Shown piece by piece: positions 1 to 8,033 of a DNA stretch of 24,926 nt. The notes under the pieces were generated by a model. That model was not told the origin of the DNA. It was given only the letters and a program-made list of their open reading frames with translations, and made no database searches. The position numbers were made by a program, and so were the translations under genes. This DNA comes from PALSA-660 sp036508875 (GTDB taxonomy: Bacteria; Actinomycetota; Coriobacteriia; Anaerosomatales; PALSA-660), in contig DATCGP010000075.1 of the NCBI GenBank assembly GCA_036508875.1, positions 1-24,926 on the forward strand. The letters run 5' to 3'. Numbering within the stretch: the first letter of the stretch is position 1; every line of letters begins with the position of its first letter.

Positions 1-944
1 ACATAGGCTCCTTGGCACCCTCGCCTTCCAGCAGCCCGTCGCACCCGACTTCCACCACGCCTGACAGCACCCACACTGTCGCGCCCACCGGCTGCAGCGC
101 CGTCGGTTGCCACAGCACCAACATCGCGTCGATCCACGCGATCCCGACGACGAACCACGCCACTCCGCCGAAGTGCATGGCGTGCCACGGTGACGGGAAG
201 ATCCCCTCGCGAGTGTGCTCGGACTGCCACTTCAGCGACTTCACGACGCAGCACCCGGCGCCCGTGGACGCACACACCTCATCGGTGGCGACGTGCGTGA
301 AGAGCGGCTGCCACGGTTCCAACGTGGCTACGATCCACACGACGGGAACGAACCCGCCGGGCTGCGTCGCCTGCCATGGCAATCCGGACCACCAGCCGTC
401 GCTGGACTGCACGATCTGTCACTTCAGCAACTTCACGACGGACCATCCCGCACCCGCGCTGGCGCATACCTCGAGCGATGGATGCACGACACTGTGCCAC
501 TCCACAAACGTGGTCACGATCCACACGACGGGAACGAACCCGCCGGGCTGCACCGCTTGCCATGACGGTGTGAAGACGCTCTCGACCGTTTGCGCGAGCT
601 GCCATACCACTGGCACGTACCACGCGTCGGCTGCTTCCAGCCACCACGTCTCCAACGGCTGCACCGCCTGCCACTACAACGACGTGACCGCGATCCACGT
701 TGTAGGCGCAGTACAGAAGTGCTCGGCGTGCCACGCCGCAGGCGTCGACCCCGCCGTCAAGGGCACGGTGTGCACTAACTGCCACACGAGCTACCACGGC
801 AACGAGGCGTCGGCGCACTACAACGCCTACTACAACGAAGGCTGCCATTGCGGCTCGACCGACCTCCCGGCCGAGCATGGCTACGACTGCATGAACTGCC
901 ATTACCAGGGCGGCACAACGTGTAGTTGGGACTGCCACCACTAG
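1..944 (+). CDS. Multiheme c-type cytochrome, 5' end outside window
   Basis: The frame is open to the left edge (a TTG at 12 is only the first possible start in the window), so the N-terminus and any signal peptide are missing. Numbering residues from the TTG, 310 residues hold 14 candidate heme-binding motifs: ten CXXCH (C55, 69, 118, 133, 180, 194, 217, 237, 254, 293), two CX4CH (C28, C95) and two CX3CH (C158, C304). They fall in modules of about 60-67 residues beginning at C28, C95, C158, C217 and C278. The first four modules carry three motifs each; the last is degenerate and carries two. Many extra His residues could be distal heme ligands. Such proteins are exported and carry electrons outside the cytoplasm, to metals, minerals or partner cytochromes. 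The partner cannot be told from this window. The family assignment is firm; the exact role and the heme status of the CX3CH/CX4CH sites are inferred. TAG stop at 942-944. Confidence 0.93.
   Translation, partial: IGSLAPSPSSSPSHPTSTTPDSTHTVAPTGCSAVGCHSTNIASIHAIPTTNHATPPKCMACHGDGKIPSRVCSDCHFSDFTTQHPAPVDAHTSSVATCVKSGCHGSNVATIHTTGTNPPGCVACHGNPDHQPSLDCTICHFSNFTTDHPAPALAHTSSDGCTTLCHSTNVVTIHTTGTNPPGCTACHDGVKTLSTVCASCHTTGTYHASAASSHHVSNGCTACHYNDVTAIHVVGAVQKCSACHAAGVDPAVKGTVCTNCHTSYHGNEASAHYNAYYNEGCHCGSTDLPAEHGYDCMNCHYQGGTTCSWDCHH
330..551 (+). repeat. 36-bp direct repeat inside the cytochrome gene
   Basis: An identical 36-bp stretch occurs at 330-365 and 516-551, in the same reading frame. It encodes the linker between the first and second heme motifs of modules 2 and 3 (TIHTTGTNPPGC). 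Exact nucleotide identity, beyond protein-level similarity, points to recent duplication or gene conversion between modules. Confidence 0.9.
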
Positions 945-965
945 CGGGACTCGCTACACCAAGCG

Positions 966-1000
966 AAGGGGCCCGGTGCGAAAGCACCGGGCCCCTTCTT
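966..1000. terminator. Terminator hairpin between convergent genes
   Basis: A perfect 14-bp stem (966-979 with 984-997) closes a GAAA tetraloop and is followed on the plus strand by CTTCTTTG. It lies 21 nt after the cytochrome stop and 24 nt before the cimA stop on the other strand, so it probably ends transcription of both the cytochrome and the long minus-strand operon. The T-rich tail is better on the plus strand than on the minus strand. Confidence 0.85.
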
Positions 1001-1021
1001 CTTTGCGCGACGCCGCAAGCG

Positions 1022-2578
1022 CTAGCGCTCGCGCGTGAGCCCATACTCGATGGAGTCGACGAGCGCCTCCCAAGAGGCCTCGATGATGTTCTCGCTGACT
1101 CCGACCGTGCCCCATGTCTCCACGCCGTCATCGGACGCGATGAGCACGCGCGTCACGGCTCCGGTCCCCTTCTTCTCGTCCAGGACGCGGACCTTGAAGT
1201 CGGTGAGCTGGATCTCCCCGAGCTGCGGGTAGAAGCCGCCGATCGCGAGCCGCAGCGCGCGGTCGAGCGCGTTGACGGGGCCGTTGCCCTCCCCTGTCGC
1301 CACGAACCGCTGGCCCTCGCAGAACAGCTTCACGGTGGCCTCGGTCATCACGCGGCCGTCCTCGCGTTTCTCCATGATGCAGCGGAAGGACTCCAGCGTG
1401 AACAGGGGGCTGTAGCGCCCGGTCTTCTTGCGCAGCAGGATCTCGAGCGAGGCGTCGGCGGCCTCGAAGGAGTACCCCTCGTGCTCGAGCTCCTTGACCG
1501 TGTCCAGCACGTCCGCGACGAGCTCCGGGTCGCCGGTGAGGTCGATGCCGAGCTCCTTGGCCTTCATCGAGAGAGACGCGCGGCCAGCCAGCTCGCTGAC
1601 CACGACGCGCGCCAGGTTGCCCACAGCGGCGGGCTCGACGTGCTCGTACGCGCCGGCCAAACGCCCGGTAGCGCTCGCGTGCAGCCCGCCCTTGTGCGCG
1701 AACGCGCTCGCGCCCACGTACGGCTGCTGGGGGCTCGGCGTGATGTTGGCCGTCTCCGCCACGAAATGGCTGACCTCGGTGAGCAGGCGCAACTGGTCGC
1801 TCGAGACGCAATCGTCGCCCATCTTGAGGACGAGCGCCGGGATGATCGCGGTGAGGTCGGCGTTGCCGGTGCGTTCACCGTAGCCGTTGATGGTGCCCTG
1901 CACGTGGGAAGCACCTGCCGAGACCGCGACGAGCGCGTTCGCGACGGCGCAGCCCGCGTCGTTGTGGGGGTGGATCCCGAGGGGCACACCGACGACCGGC
2001 GCGACCTCTGCCACGATACGCGCGACATCCTGCGGCAGCGTCCCGCCGTTCGTGTCGCACAGCACGACGGCATCCGCGCCGGAGCCGGCGGCCGCCAGGC
2101 ACACGGCGAGCGCGTACTCAGGGTTCGCGGCGTAGCCGTCGAAGAAGTGCTCGGCGTCGAAGAAGACGGTGCGTCCGGCCGCCTTGAGATGCGCGACGCT
2201 CTCGGAGACCATCGCAAGGTTCTCCTCGAGCGTGGCGCCCAGCGTGTCGGTGACGTGCAGGTCCCACGCCTTGCCGACGATGCAGATCGCCTTGCAGCCG
2301 CTTGCGAGCAGCGTCGCCAGGCCGACGTCGTCCTTCGCGGTGGTGTCCTTGCGGCGCGTGGACCCGAACGCGGAGACGACCGCGCTCTTGAGCTCGAGTC
2401 CCTGCACGCGCTCGAAGAACTCGATGTCCTTGGGGTTGCTGCCAGGGAAGCCGCCTTCGACGAAGTGCACGCCGAGGTCGTCCAGCCGCTGCACGATGCG
2501 CAGCTTATCCTCCACCGAGAGGGACATGCCCTCGCGCTGGGTGCCGTCGCGCAGTGTGGTGTCGTAGAGGGTGATCAT
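1022..2578 (-). CDS. cimA: (R)-citramalate synthase
   Basis: It condenses acetyl-CoA with pyruvate to (R)-citramalate, the first step of the threonine-independent route to 2-oxobutyrate and isoleucine. The 518-residue protein begins with the DRE-TIM metallolyase signature (YDTTLRDGTQREG). Metal ligands are expected at D6 and at H203/H205 in GIHPHNDAG. The segment FDAEHFFDGYAANPEYAL (residues 140-157) is typical of the CimA branch rather than of LeuA, and a C-terminal LeuA-dimer-like regulatory region follows. It is the last gene of the operon, 30 nt after ilvE, with only a weak GAGCGG-like ribosome site before the ATG. LeuCD and LeuB upstream can carry citramalate on to 2-oxobutyrate. Homocitrate or isopropylmalate synthase activity is less likely given the CimA-type motifs and the separate leuA in the same operon. 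Confidence 0.92.
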   Translation of the reverse strand: MITLYDTTLRDGTQREGMSLSVEDKLRIVQRLDDLGVHFVEGGFPGSNPKDIEFFERVQGLELKSAVVSAFGSTRRKDTTAKDDVGLATLLASGCKAICIVGKAWDLHVTDTLGATLEENLAMVSESVAHLKAAGRTVFFDAEHFFDGYAANPEYALAVCLAAAGSGADAVVLCDTNGGTLPQDVARIVAEVAPVVGVPLGIHPHNDAGCAVANALVAVSAGASHVQGTINGYGERTGNADLTAIIPALVLKMGDDCVSSDQLRLLTEVSHFVAETANITPSPQQPYVGASAFAHKGGLHASATGRLAGAYEHVEPAAVGNLARVVVSELAGRASLSMKAKELGIDLTGDPELVADVLDTVKELEHEGYSFEAADASLEILLRKKTGRYSPLFTLESFRCIMEKREDGRVMTEATVKLFCEGQRFVATGEGNGPVNALDRALRLAIGGFYPQLGEIQLTDFKVRVLDEKKGTGAVTRVLIASDDGVETWGTVGVSENIIEASWEALVDSIEYGLTRER

Positions 2579-2608
2579 CCGCTCACGCCCGTTCCGGTCG
2601 ATGCAGCC

Positions 2609-3526
2609 CTACACCCGCTCAAGCCAGTACTCGTACTCCGCGTCCTTGCCGCGCACCACGTTGAAGTACGCCTCCTGGATCGCGAGCGTTATCGGGCCGG
2701 GCTTGCCGATCTCGCGGTGGTCGATCGAGCCGACCGGCACGACCTCCGCCGCCGACCCCGTGAAGAAGACCTCGTCGGCCGTGTAGAGGTCGGCGCGCGT
2801 CAGGGAGACCTCGATGACGTCGAGGTCGAGGTCCTGCGCAAGAGCGATGACGGTGTCGCGCGTGATGCCTTCGAGGATGCCATCGGAGACAGGCGGAGTC
2901 ATGATCACCTCGTCGCGGATGACGAAGATGTTCTCGCCGGTGCCCTCGCACACGTTGCCGACTTCGTTGAGCAGGATCGCCTCGGCGTAGCCGTGGTCGT
3001 TGGCCTCCATCTTGGCCATGCTCGAGTTCAGGTAGCTGCCCGTGCCCTTGATCTGCGGCGGGACCGCGTTGTTACCACGCTGGCGCCACGACGAGATGCC
3101 GGCCGCCACGCCGTTCCTGAGCGCGTCATCGCCGAGGTAGCTGTCCCACGGCCACACGGCGATCGTCGTTGCCACCGGCGCGGGCACGGGGTCGAGCCCC
3201 ATGACGCCGTAGCCACGGTACACGAGCGGCCGGATGTAGCAGGCCGGCAGCTTGTTGACCGCGATGAGCTCCTTCGTGGCGTCCACGAGCTCCCCGACGG
3301 GGTAGGTCATCGGTATGCGCATCATCTTCGCCGAGCGGTGCAGGCGCTCCATATGTTCGGTGAGGCGGAACACCGCGGGGCCATCGTCGGTCGCGTAGCA
3401 GCGGATGCCCTCGAAGATGCCGGAGCCGTAGTGCAGCGAGTGCGTGAGGACGTGGACCTGGGCGTCGTCCCAGTCCACGAGCTTGCCGTCCATCCAGATC
3501 TTGTCCACCTTCGGCAGTGCGGCCAT
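2609..3526 (-). CDS. ilvE: Branched-chain amino acid aminotransferase
   Basis: A PLP enzyme of fold type IV that transaminates 2-oxoisovalerate, 2-oxo-3-methylvalerate and 2-oxoisocaproate with glutamate, the last step to Val, Ile and Leu. The 305 residues are normal for the family. The Schiff-base lysine should be K160 in QIKGTGSYLNSSMAKMEA. The phosphate-binding and signature region EGTGENIFVIRD and the downstream FFTGSAAEVVPV are clear. The N-terminal SLHYGSGIFEGIRCY is typical of branched-chain aminotransferases rather than of D-amino acid aminotransferase or aminodeoxychorismate lyase. It starts with ATG 52 nt after leuB, preceded by AAGGGA, and shares the operon with all the enzymes that make its substrates. 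Confidence 0.95.
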   Translation of the reverse strand: MAALPKVDKIWMDGKLVDWDDAQVHVLTHSLHYGSGIFEGIRCYATDDGPAVFRLTEHMERLHRSAKMMRIPMTYPVGELVDATKELIAVNKLPACYIRPLVYRGYGVMGLDPVPAPVATTIAVWPWDSYLGDDALRNGVAAGISSWRQRGNNAVPPQIKGTGSYLNSSMAKMEANDHGYAEAILLNEVGNVCEGTGENIFVIRDEVIMTPPVSDGILEGITRDTVIALAQDLDLDVIEVSLTRADLYTADEVFFTGSAAEVVPVGSIDHREIGKPGPITLAIQEAYFNVVRGKDAEYEYWLERV

Positions 3527-3548
3527 CTTCGCTACATCCCTTCATCCG

Positions 3549-3570
3549 CGCGCGCCCGCGTGGGCGCGCG
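3549..3570. other. GC hairpin in the leuB-ilvE gap
   Basis: A 9-bp perfect stem (3549-3557 with 3562-3570) with a 4-nt loop lies between the leuB stop and the ilvE start. No T-run follows on the minus strand, so it does not look like an intrinsic terminator. It could be a processing or mRNA-stability element; this is a guess from position only. Confidence 0.35.
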
Positions 3571-3578
3571 TATCCACC

Positions 3579-4688
3579 CTACAGGTGCGAGACCACCAGG
3601 TCACCCATGTCGGCCGTGCCGACCACATGATCCGGCGTCGTTGAGGCGTCCGCGATGTCCCGCGTGCGCCAGCCAGCTTCCAGGACCGACTCGATCGCGC
3701 CGGCCAGCCGGTCCGCCTCCGCGTCCATCTGAAGCGAGTGGCGGAGCATCAGCTCCACCGAGAGCAGCATCGCTAGCGGGTTCGCGACGCCCAGACCTGC
3801 GATGTCCGGCGCGGAGCCATGGCTGGGCTCGTACAGCGCCGTACCATCGCCCAGAGACGCGCTGGCGAGCATCCCCAGCGAACCGGTCAACATGCTGGCC
3901 TCGTCCGAGAGGATGTCGCCGAACATGTTCTCGGTGACCACGACGTCGTACTGCGCCGGCGCGCGCACCAGCTGCATCGCCGTGTTGTCCACGAGCTGGT
4001 CGATGAGCTCGATGTCCGGGTAGTCGCGCGCCACTTCGTGCACGACCTCACGCCACAGGCGCGAGGACTCCAGCACGTTCGCCTTGTCCACCGAGTGCAG
4101 CCGCTTGCGGCGCCCGCGCGCCGCTTCGAACGCCGTGCGGGCGATGCGCTCGATCTCGTACTCGTGGTAGTCCATCGTGTCGTACGCGCGACGGCCCGCT
4201 CCCCCGCCGGTGGCCGAGCCGGCGACGCCGGTCTCGCGGGCGCGCGCCCCGAAGTACAGCCCGCCGGTGAGCTCGCGCACGATCAGCATGTCCACGCCCG
4301 CGATCGCCTCGGCCTTCAGCGAGGAGGCGTCCGCGAGCGGCGCGAAGATCCTCACCGGGCGCAGGTTGGCGTACAGCCCCAGCTCCTTGCGGATGCCGAG
4401 CAGCCCCTGCTCGGGGCGCGGCTTCGCGGGGTCGGTCGTGTCCCACTTCGGGCCGCCGATGGCGGCGAGCAGCACGGCGTCGGCCGCGTGCGCCTCGGCG
4501 AGCGTGCCTGCGGGCAGCGGCGAGCCGGTCTCGTCGATCGCGATACCGCCGAGAAGCGCCTCATGGAAGTCGAACTCGACGTCGCAGCTCGCGGCCATGG
4601 CGCGCAAGACCTTCACGGCCTCAAGCGTGATCTCCGGACCGATGCCGTCTCCGGAGAGCAGGCAGATGCGGAACGACCGGCCGGTCAC
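3579..4688 (-). CDS. leuB: 3-isopropylmalate dehydrogenase
   Basis: It oxidises and decarboxylates 3-isopropylmalate to 2-oxoisocaproate with NAD+, and in this operon probably also 3-methylmalate to 2-oxobutyrate. The 369-residue protein shows LLSGDGIGPEI near the N-terminus, the substrate-loop GLLGIRKELGLYANLRPV expected of IPMDH, the VRELTGGLYFG segment, and EPSHGSAPDIAG. In that last motif the D-I pair after HGSAP is the NAD+-type coenzyme determinant. The start is a GTG at 4688 that overlaps the leuD TGA by four bases (GTGA), so translation is probably coupled to leuD. Tartrate dehydrogenase is a possible paralogue, but the leu context decides. Confidence 0.95.
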   Translation of the reverse strand: MTGRSFRICLLSGDGIGPEITLEAVKVLRAMAASCDVEFDFHEALLGGIAIDETGSPLPAGTLAEAHAADAVLLAAIGGPKWDTTDPAKPRPEQGLLGIRKELGLYANLRPVRIFAPLADASSLKAEAIAGVDMLIVRELTGGLYFGARARETGVAGSATGGGAGRRAYDTMDYHEYEIERIARTAFEAARGRRKRLHSVDKANVLESSRLWREVVHEVARDYPDIELIDQLVDNTAMQLVRAPAQYDVVVTENMFGDILSDEASMLTGSLGMLASASLGDGTALYEPSHGSAPDIAGLGVANPLAMLLSVELMLRHSLQMDAEADRLAGAIESVLEAGWRTRDIADASTTPDHVVGTADMGDLVVSHL

Positions 4689-5179
4689 TTCCCCACCTTC
4701 TCTTTGACCGACGCGATGAGCCCGCCCTTCTCGATGATCCCGCGGATGAACGGCGGGAACGGCTGGGCGGTGAACACGGTGCCCGTCGTGACGTCGGTGA
4801 TGATGCCTGCGTCGGCATCGACGGCAACATGGTCGCCGTCGCTGATCGCACGCGCGGCCTCGGGCGACTCCATGATCGGCAGCCCGGTGTTGATCGCGTT
4901 GCGGTAGAAGATCCGCGCGAACGACGCCGCGATGACTACCGAGATGCCGGACTCCTTGATCGCGATCGGCGCGTGCTCGCGGCTCGACCCGCAGCCGAAG
5001 TTCTCGTCGGCCACCATGATGTCGCCGGGCTTCACCTTCGCGACGAAGCCCGCGTCGATATCCTCCATGCAGTGCTTGGCGAGCTCCTTGGGGTCGGACG
5101 AGTTCAGGTAGCGGGCCGGGATGATGACGTCGGTATCGACGTCACGCCCGTACCGGTGTGCGGTGCCTTCGAATCTCAC
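4685..5179 (-). CDS. leuD: 3-isopropylmalate dehydratase small subunit
   Basis: The small (swivel) subunit pairs with LeuC to isomerise 2- to 3-isopropylmalate. I place the start at the GTG at 5179, giving 164 residues, the usual size of the short stand-alone LeuD found with the archaeal-type LeuC. The protein then begins RFEGTAHRYGRDVDTDVIIP, the expected N-terminus of the family. An AGGAGA ribosome site sits about 8 nt upstream and overlaps the leuC stop; open reading further upstream in this frame lies under leuC and is not coding. The hallmark FGCGSSREHAP loop is intact. The 3' end overlaps the leuB start by 4 bp. Confidence 0.95.
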   Translation of the reverse strand: MRFEGTAHRYGRDVDTDVIIPARYLNSSDPKELAKHCMEDIDAGFVAKVKPGDIMVADENFGCGSSREHAPIAIKESGISVVIAASFARIFYRNAINTGLPIMESPEAARAISDGDHVAVDADAGIITDVTTGTVFTAQPFPPFIRGIIEKGGLIASVKEKVGK

Positions 5180-5190
5180 TTCTTCGTCTC

Positions 5191-6459
5191 CTAGCTCAGG
5201 TCGTCGGGAAGGGCGATGTGACCGGCGATCGCAGTGGCGGCGGCCACGGCCGGCGAACCGAGGTACACCTCGGAGGTCGGGTCGCCCATCCGCCCGACGA
5301 AGTTGCGGTTGGTGGTCGCGAACGCGCGCTCCCCCGCCGCGAGGATGCCCATGTGCCCGCCGAGACACGGCCCGCAAGTCGGGGTCGAGACCGCAGCTCC
5401 TGCGTCCACGAAGACGTCGAAGAGGCCCTCGTGCATCGCCTGGGTCCAGATCGCCTGCGTGGCCGGGATCACGATGAGGCGCACGCGCGGGTCCACCTTC
5501 CGCCCCTTCAGGACGCTCGCCGCGATCCGCAGGTCCTCGATACGACCGTTCGTGCAGGAACCGATGACGACCTGGTCGACGCCCACGTGCCGCGAGTCAC
5601 GGACGAGCTTCGTGTTGCTCGGGAGGTGCGGGAAGGCCACCGTCGGCTCGATGAGCTCCGCCTCGACGCGGTAGACCTTCTCGTAGACGGCCTCAGTGTC
5701 GGACTCGTAGACGGTCCACGGACGCTCGGCACGGCCCTCCACATACGCCCGCGTCGTCTCGTCGAACGCGATGATGCCGTTCTTGCCGCCCGCCTCGATC
5801 GCCATGTTGCAGATCGTGAAGCGGTCGTCCATGCCGAGGGCGGCGATCGTGTCGCCGGTGAACTCCATCGCCTGGTACAGCGCTCCGTCCACGCCGATCA
5901 TCCCGATGACGTGCAGGATCAGGTCCTTGCCGCTGACCCACGGGCCGAGCTTCCCATCGATCTCGAACTTGATGGAAGACGGCACCTTGAACCACGCGGT
6001 CCCGGTGGCCAAGCCGGCCGCGGCATCCGTGGAGCCCACGCCGGTCGCGAACGCGCCCAGCGCGCCGTAGGTGCATGTGTGCGAGTCGGCGCCGATGATG
6101 ACGTCTCCGGGCCCCACAACGCCCTGCTCGGGCAGGAGGGCGTGCTCCACACCCATGCAGCCGACCTCCCAGTAGTGCGTGATGCCCTGCGCGTGCGCGA
6201 AGTCGCGCACGATCTTCGCCTGTTCCGCCGACTTGATGTCCTTGTTCGGGGTGTAGTGGTCCGGCACCAGCGCCACGCGCTTCGGGTCCCAGACGCGCCC
6301 GGCGGCCGTGTTTCCGAACTCGCGGATAGCGATCGGCGCGGTGACGTCGTTGGCCAGCACGATGTCGAGCGAGCACTCGATGAGCTGCCCCGGCTCGACC
6401 TCGTGCGTCCCGGCGTGCGCGGCGAGGATCTTCTCGGTGATCGTCATGGGTCTCGGCAT
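5191..6459 (-). CDS. leuC: 3-isopropylmalate dehydratase large subunit
   Basis: The [4Fe-4S] aconitase-type subunit of isopropylmalate isomerase, acting with LeuD; it probably also isomerises citramalate made by CimA. The 422-residue length matches the archaeal/homoaconitase-like LeuC subfamily rather than the roughly 466-residue enterobacterial form. Cluster cysteines are expected at C302 (IGSCTNGRIEDL) and at C362 and C365 (TPTCGPCLGGHMG). GADSHTCTYGALGAFATGVG (residues 123-142) is the conserved active-site stretch. The chosen ATG at 6459 has a GAGGAG site inside the end of leuA, 13 nt upstream; a second in-frame ATG at 6447 is possible but lacks a good ribosome site. It lies 7 nt after leuA and 11 nt before leuD. 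Confidence 0.95.
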   Translation of the reverse strand: MPRPMTITEKILAAHAGTHEVEPGQLIECSLDIVLANDVTAPIAIREFGNTAAGRVWDPKRVALVPDHYTPNKDIKSAEQAKIVRDFAHAQGITHYWEVGCMGVEHALLPEQGVVGPGDVIIGADSHTCTYGALGAFATGVGSTDAAAGLATGTAWFKVPSSIKFEIDGKLGPWVSGKDLILHVIGMIGVDGALYQAMEFTGDTIAALGMDDRFTICNMAIEAGGKNGIIAFDETTRAYVEGRAERPWTVYESDTEAVYEKVYRVEAELIEPTVAFPHLPSNTKLVRDSRHVGVDQVVIGSCTNGRIEDLRIAASVLKGRKVDPRVRLIVIPATQAIWTQAMHEGLFDVFVDAGAAVSTPTCGPCLGGHMGILAAGERAFATTNRNFVGRMGDPTSEVYLGSPAVAAATAIAGHIALPDDLS

Positions 6460-6466
6460 ATCGGTG

Positions 6467-8014
6467 CTACAACTCCTCTGCTACTGAGGGCTTCACGCTC
6501 ACGATGAGGCGGTTTATGGCGTTGAGGTAGGCCTTCGCGCTCGAGACGATGATGTCGGGGTGCGCTCCGCGACCCGTGAAGACCCGGCCGTCCTCGCTGC
6601 GCACCCGGAACGCCACCTCTCCCAAGGCGTCCAACCCCTTCGTGACCGACTGCACGGTGAAGTCGACGACCTCGACCGGCACGCCCACGATACGGTTGAT
6701 CGCGTTGCAGACCGCGTCGACCGGGCCGTCGCCGTGCGAAGCGTCGATGAGGTGCTGCCCGTCGGCCCCGATCAGCTCGACGGTCGCCGTCGGGATGCCC
6801 GGGTCGCCGCAGCTGACGTGCACCTGTTCGAGGTGGTAGACCTCCTCGGCGCTACGCTCCGAGTCGGACACGAGCGCCTCGAGGTCCTCGTCGAAGACCT
6901 CCTTCTTCTTGTCCGCCAGAAGAAGGAACTGCTGGTAGACCTGATCGAACTCGGCGTCGGCCAGCACGAGATCGAGCTCTCCGAGGCGGTGCTTCAGCGC
7001 GTGGCGGCCGCTGCGGGCCGACAGCACGATGGAGCTGCCGCCGACGCCGACGTCGGCCGGGTCGATGATCTCGTAGGTGGTGCGCTCTTTGAGCACGCCG
7101 TCCTGATGGATCCCGCTGGAATGCGCGAATGCGTTGGCGCCCACGATCGCCTTGTTCGGCTGCACCGGGATACCGGTGATCTTGGAGACCATCCGCGACG
7201 TCCGCGTGATCTCCTTCGTGTTGATCAGCGTCGTCGCACCGAAGCGGTCGCCGCGCTGGCGCAGCGCCATCACGACCTCCTCGAGCGACGTGTTGCCTGC
7301 GCGCTCGCCGATGCCGTTGATCGTGCACTCGACCTGTCGCGCGCCCGCGCGCACCCCCGCAAGGGCGTTGGCTGTGGCCATGCCGAGGTCGTTGTGGCAG
7401 TGCACGGAGATCGTCACCGTCTCGATCCCGGCGACGTTGTTCGCAAGCCCGGCGATGAGAGATCCGAACTCCTCCGGATACGTGTAGCCGGTGGTGTCCG
7501 GGATGTTGACGACGGTGGCGCCCGCCTTCACCACCGATTCGATCATGCGGTAGACGAAGGCCGGATCCGCGCGCCCGGCGTCCTCCGCGTAGAACTCGAC
7601 GTCCTCGACCAGCGTGCGCGCCAGCCTGACTGCGGCGATCGCGCGCTCGAGCGCAGTCTCCTCGGTGATGCGCAGCTTGTCTTGAAGGTGCGATCGGCTG
7701 ACGCCGATGCCGGTGTGGATGCGCGGCCGCTTCGCGGTCTTCAGCGCGTCGGCTGCGGACTCGATATCCGCCGGGACCGCCCGCGACAGCGCGCACACGA
7801 CCGCCGCGTCGCCCACTTCGGTGCCGATGCGACGCACCGATTCGAAGTCGCCGGGGCTCGATATCGGGAAGCCCGCCTCGATGACGTCCACGCCGAGGCG
7901 GACGAGCTGCCGCGCGATCTCCAGCTTCTCGCCGGTGTTCATGCTCGCGCCCGGTGACTGCTCGCCGTCGCGCAGCGTCGTGTCGAATATGCGGACCGTG
8001 TCGAGCATCGTCAC
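6467..8014 (-). CDS. leuA: 2-isopropylmalate synthase
   Basis: It condenses acetyl-CoA with 2-oxoisovalerate, the committed step of leucine synthesis. The 515 residues comprise a TIM-barrel catalytic domain with RIFDTTLRDGEQSPGASM at the start (metal ligand D11) and SVHCHNDLGMATANAL (H205, H207), then a linker and a C-terminal LeuA-dimer domain (from about residue 380) of the kind that binds leucine for feedback control. Two starts are possible: the GTG at 8014 and an ATG two codons later at 8008. An AAGGGA site lies 4 nt before the GTG and 10 nt before the ATG, so the choice is open and affects only two residues. It sits 19 nt after serA. The DTTLRDGEQSPG form and the length match LeuA rather than homocitrate synthase. 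Confidence 0.95.
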   Translation of the reverse strand: MTMLDTVRIFDTTLRDGEQSPGASMNTGEKLEIARQLVRLGVDVIEAGFPISSPGDFESVRRIGTEVGDAAVVCALSRAVPADIESAADALKTAKRPRIHTGIGVSRSHLQDKLRITEETALERAIAAVRLARTLVEDVEFYAEDAGRADPAFVYRMIESVVKAGATVVNIPDTTGYTYPEEFGSLIAGLANNVAGIETVTISVHCHNDLGMATANALAGVRAGARQVECTINGIGERAGNTSLEEVVMALRQRGDRFGATTLINTKEITRTSRMVSKITGIPVQPNKAIVGANAFAHSSGIHQDGVLKERTTYEIIDPADVGVGGSSIVLSARSGRHALKHRLGELDLVLADAEFDQVYQQFLLLADKKKEVFDEDLEALVSDSERSAEEVYHLEQVHVSCGDPGIPTATVELIGADGQHLIDASHGDGPVDAVCNAINRIVGVPVEVVDFTVQSVTKGLDALGEVAFRVRSEDGRVFTGRGAHPDIIVSSAKAYLNAINRLIVSVKPSVAEEL

Positions 8015-8033
8015 CGCGTCCCTTCGGTCCCGC

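Noticed and set aside
330..551. The 36-bp repeats as a CRISPR array or mobile-element ends
   Set aside because: Only two copies, direct, in frame within a coding repeat, with no transposase or cas gene nearby.
3549..3570. Hairpin between leuB and ilvE as an operon terminator
   Set aside because: No T-run follows and ilvE belongs functionally to the same operon; kept only as a possible mRNA element.
926..3937. A 1003-codon open frame on the plus strand, and similar long ones at 9223-11991 and 5158-6507
   Set aside because: They lie opposite well-recognised genes of the operon; their translations are rich in Arg, His, Val and Asp without any family motif, as expected for antisense frames in GC-rich DNA.
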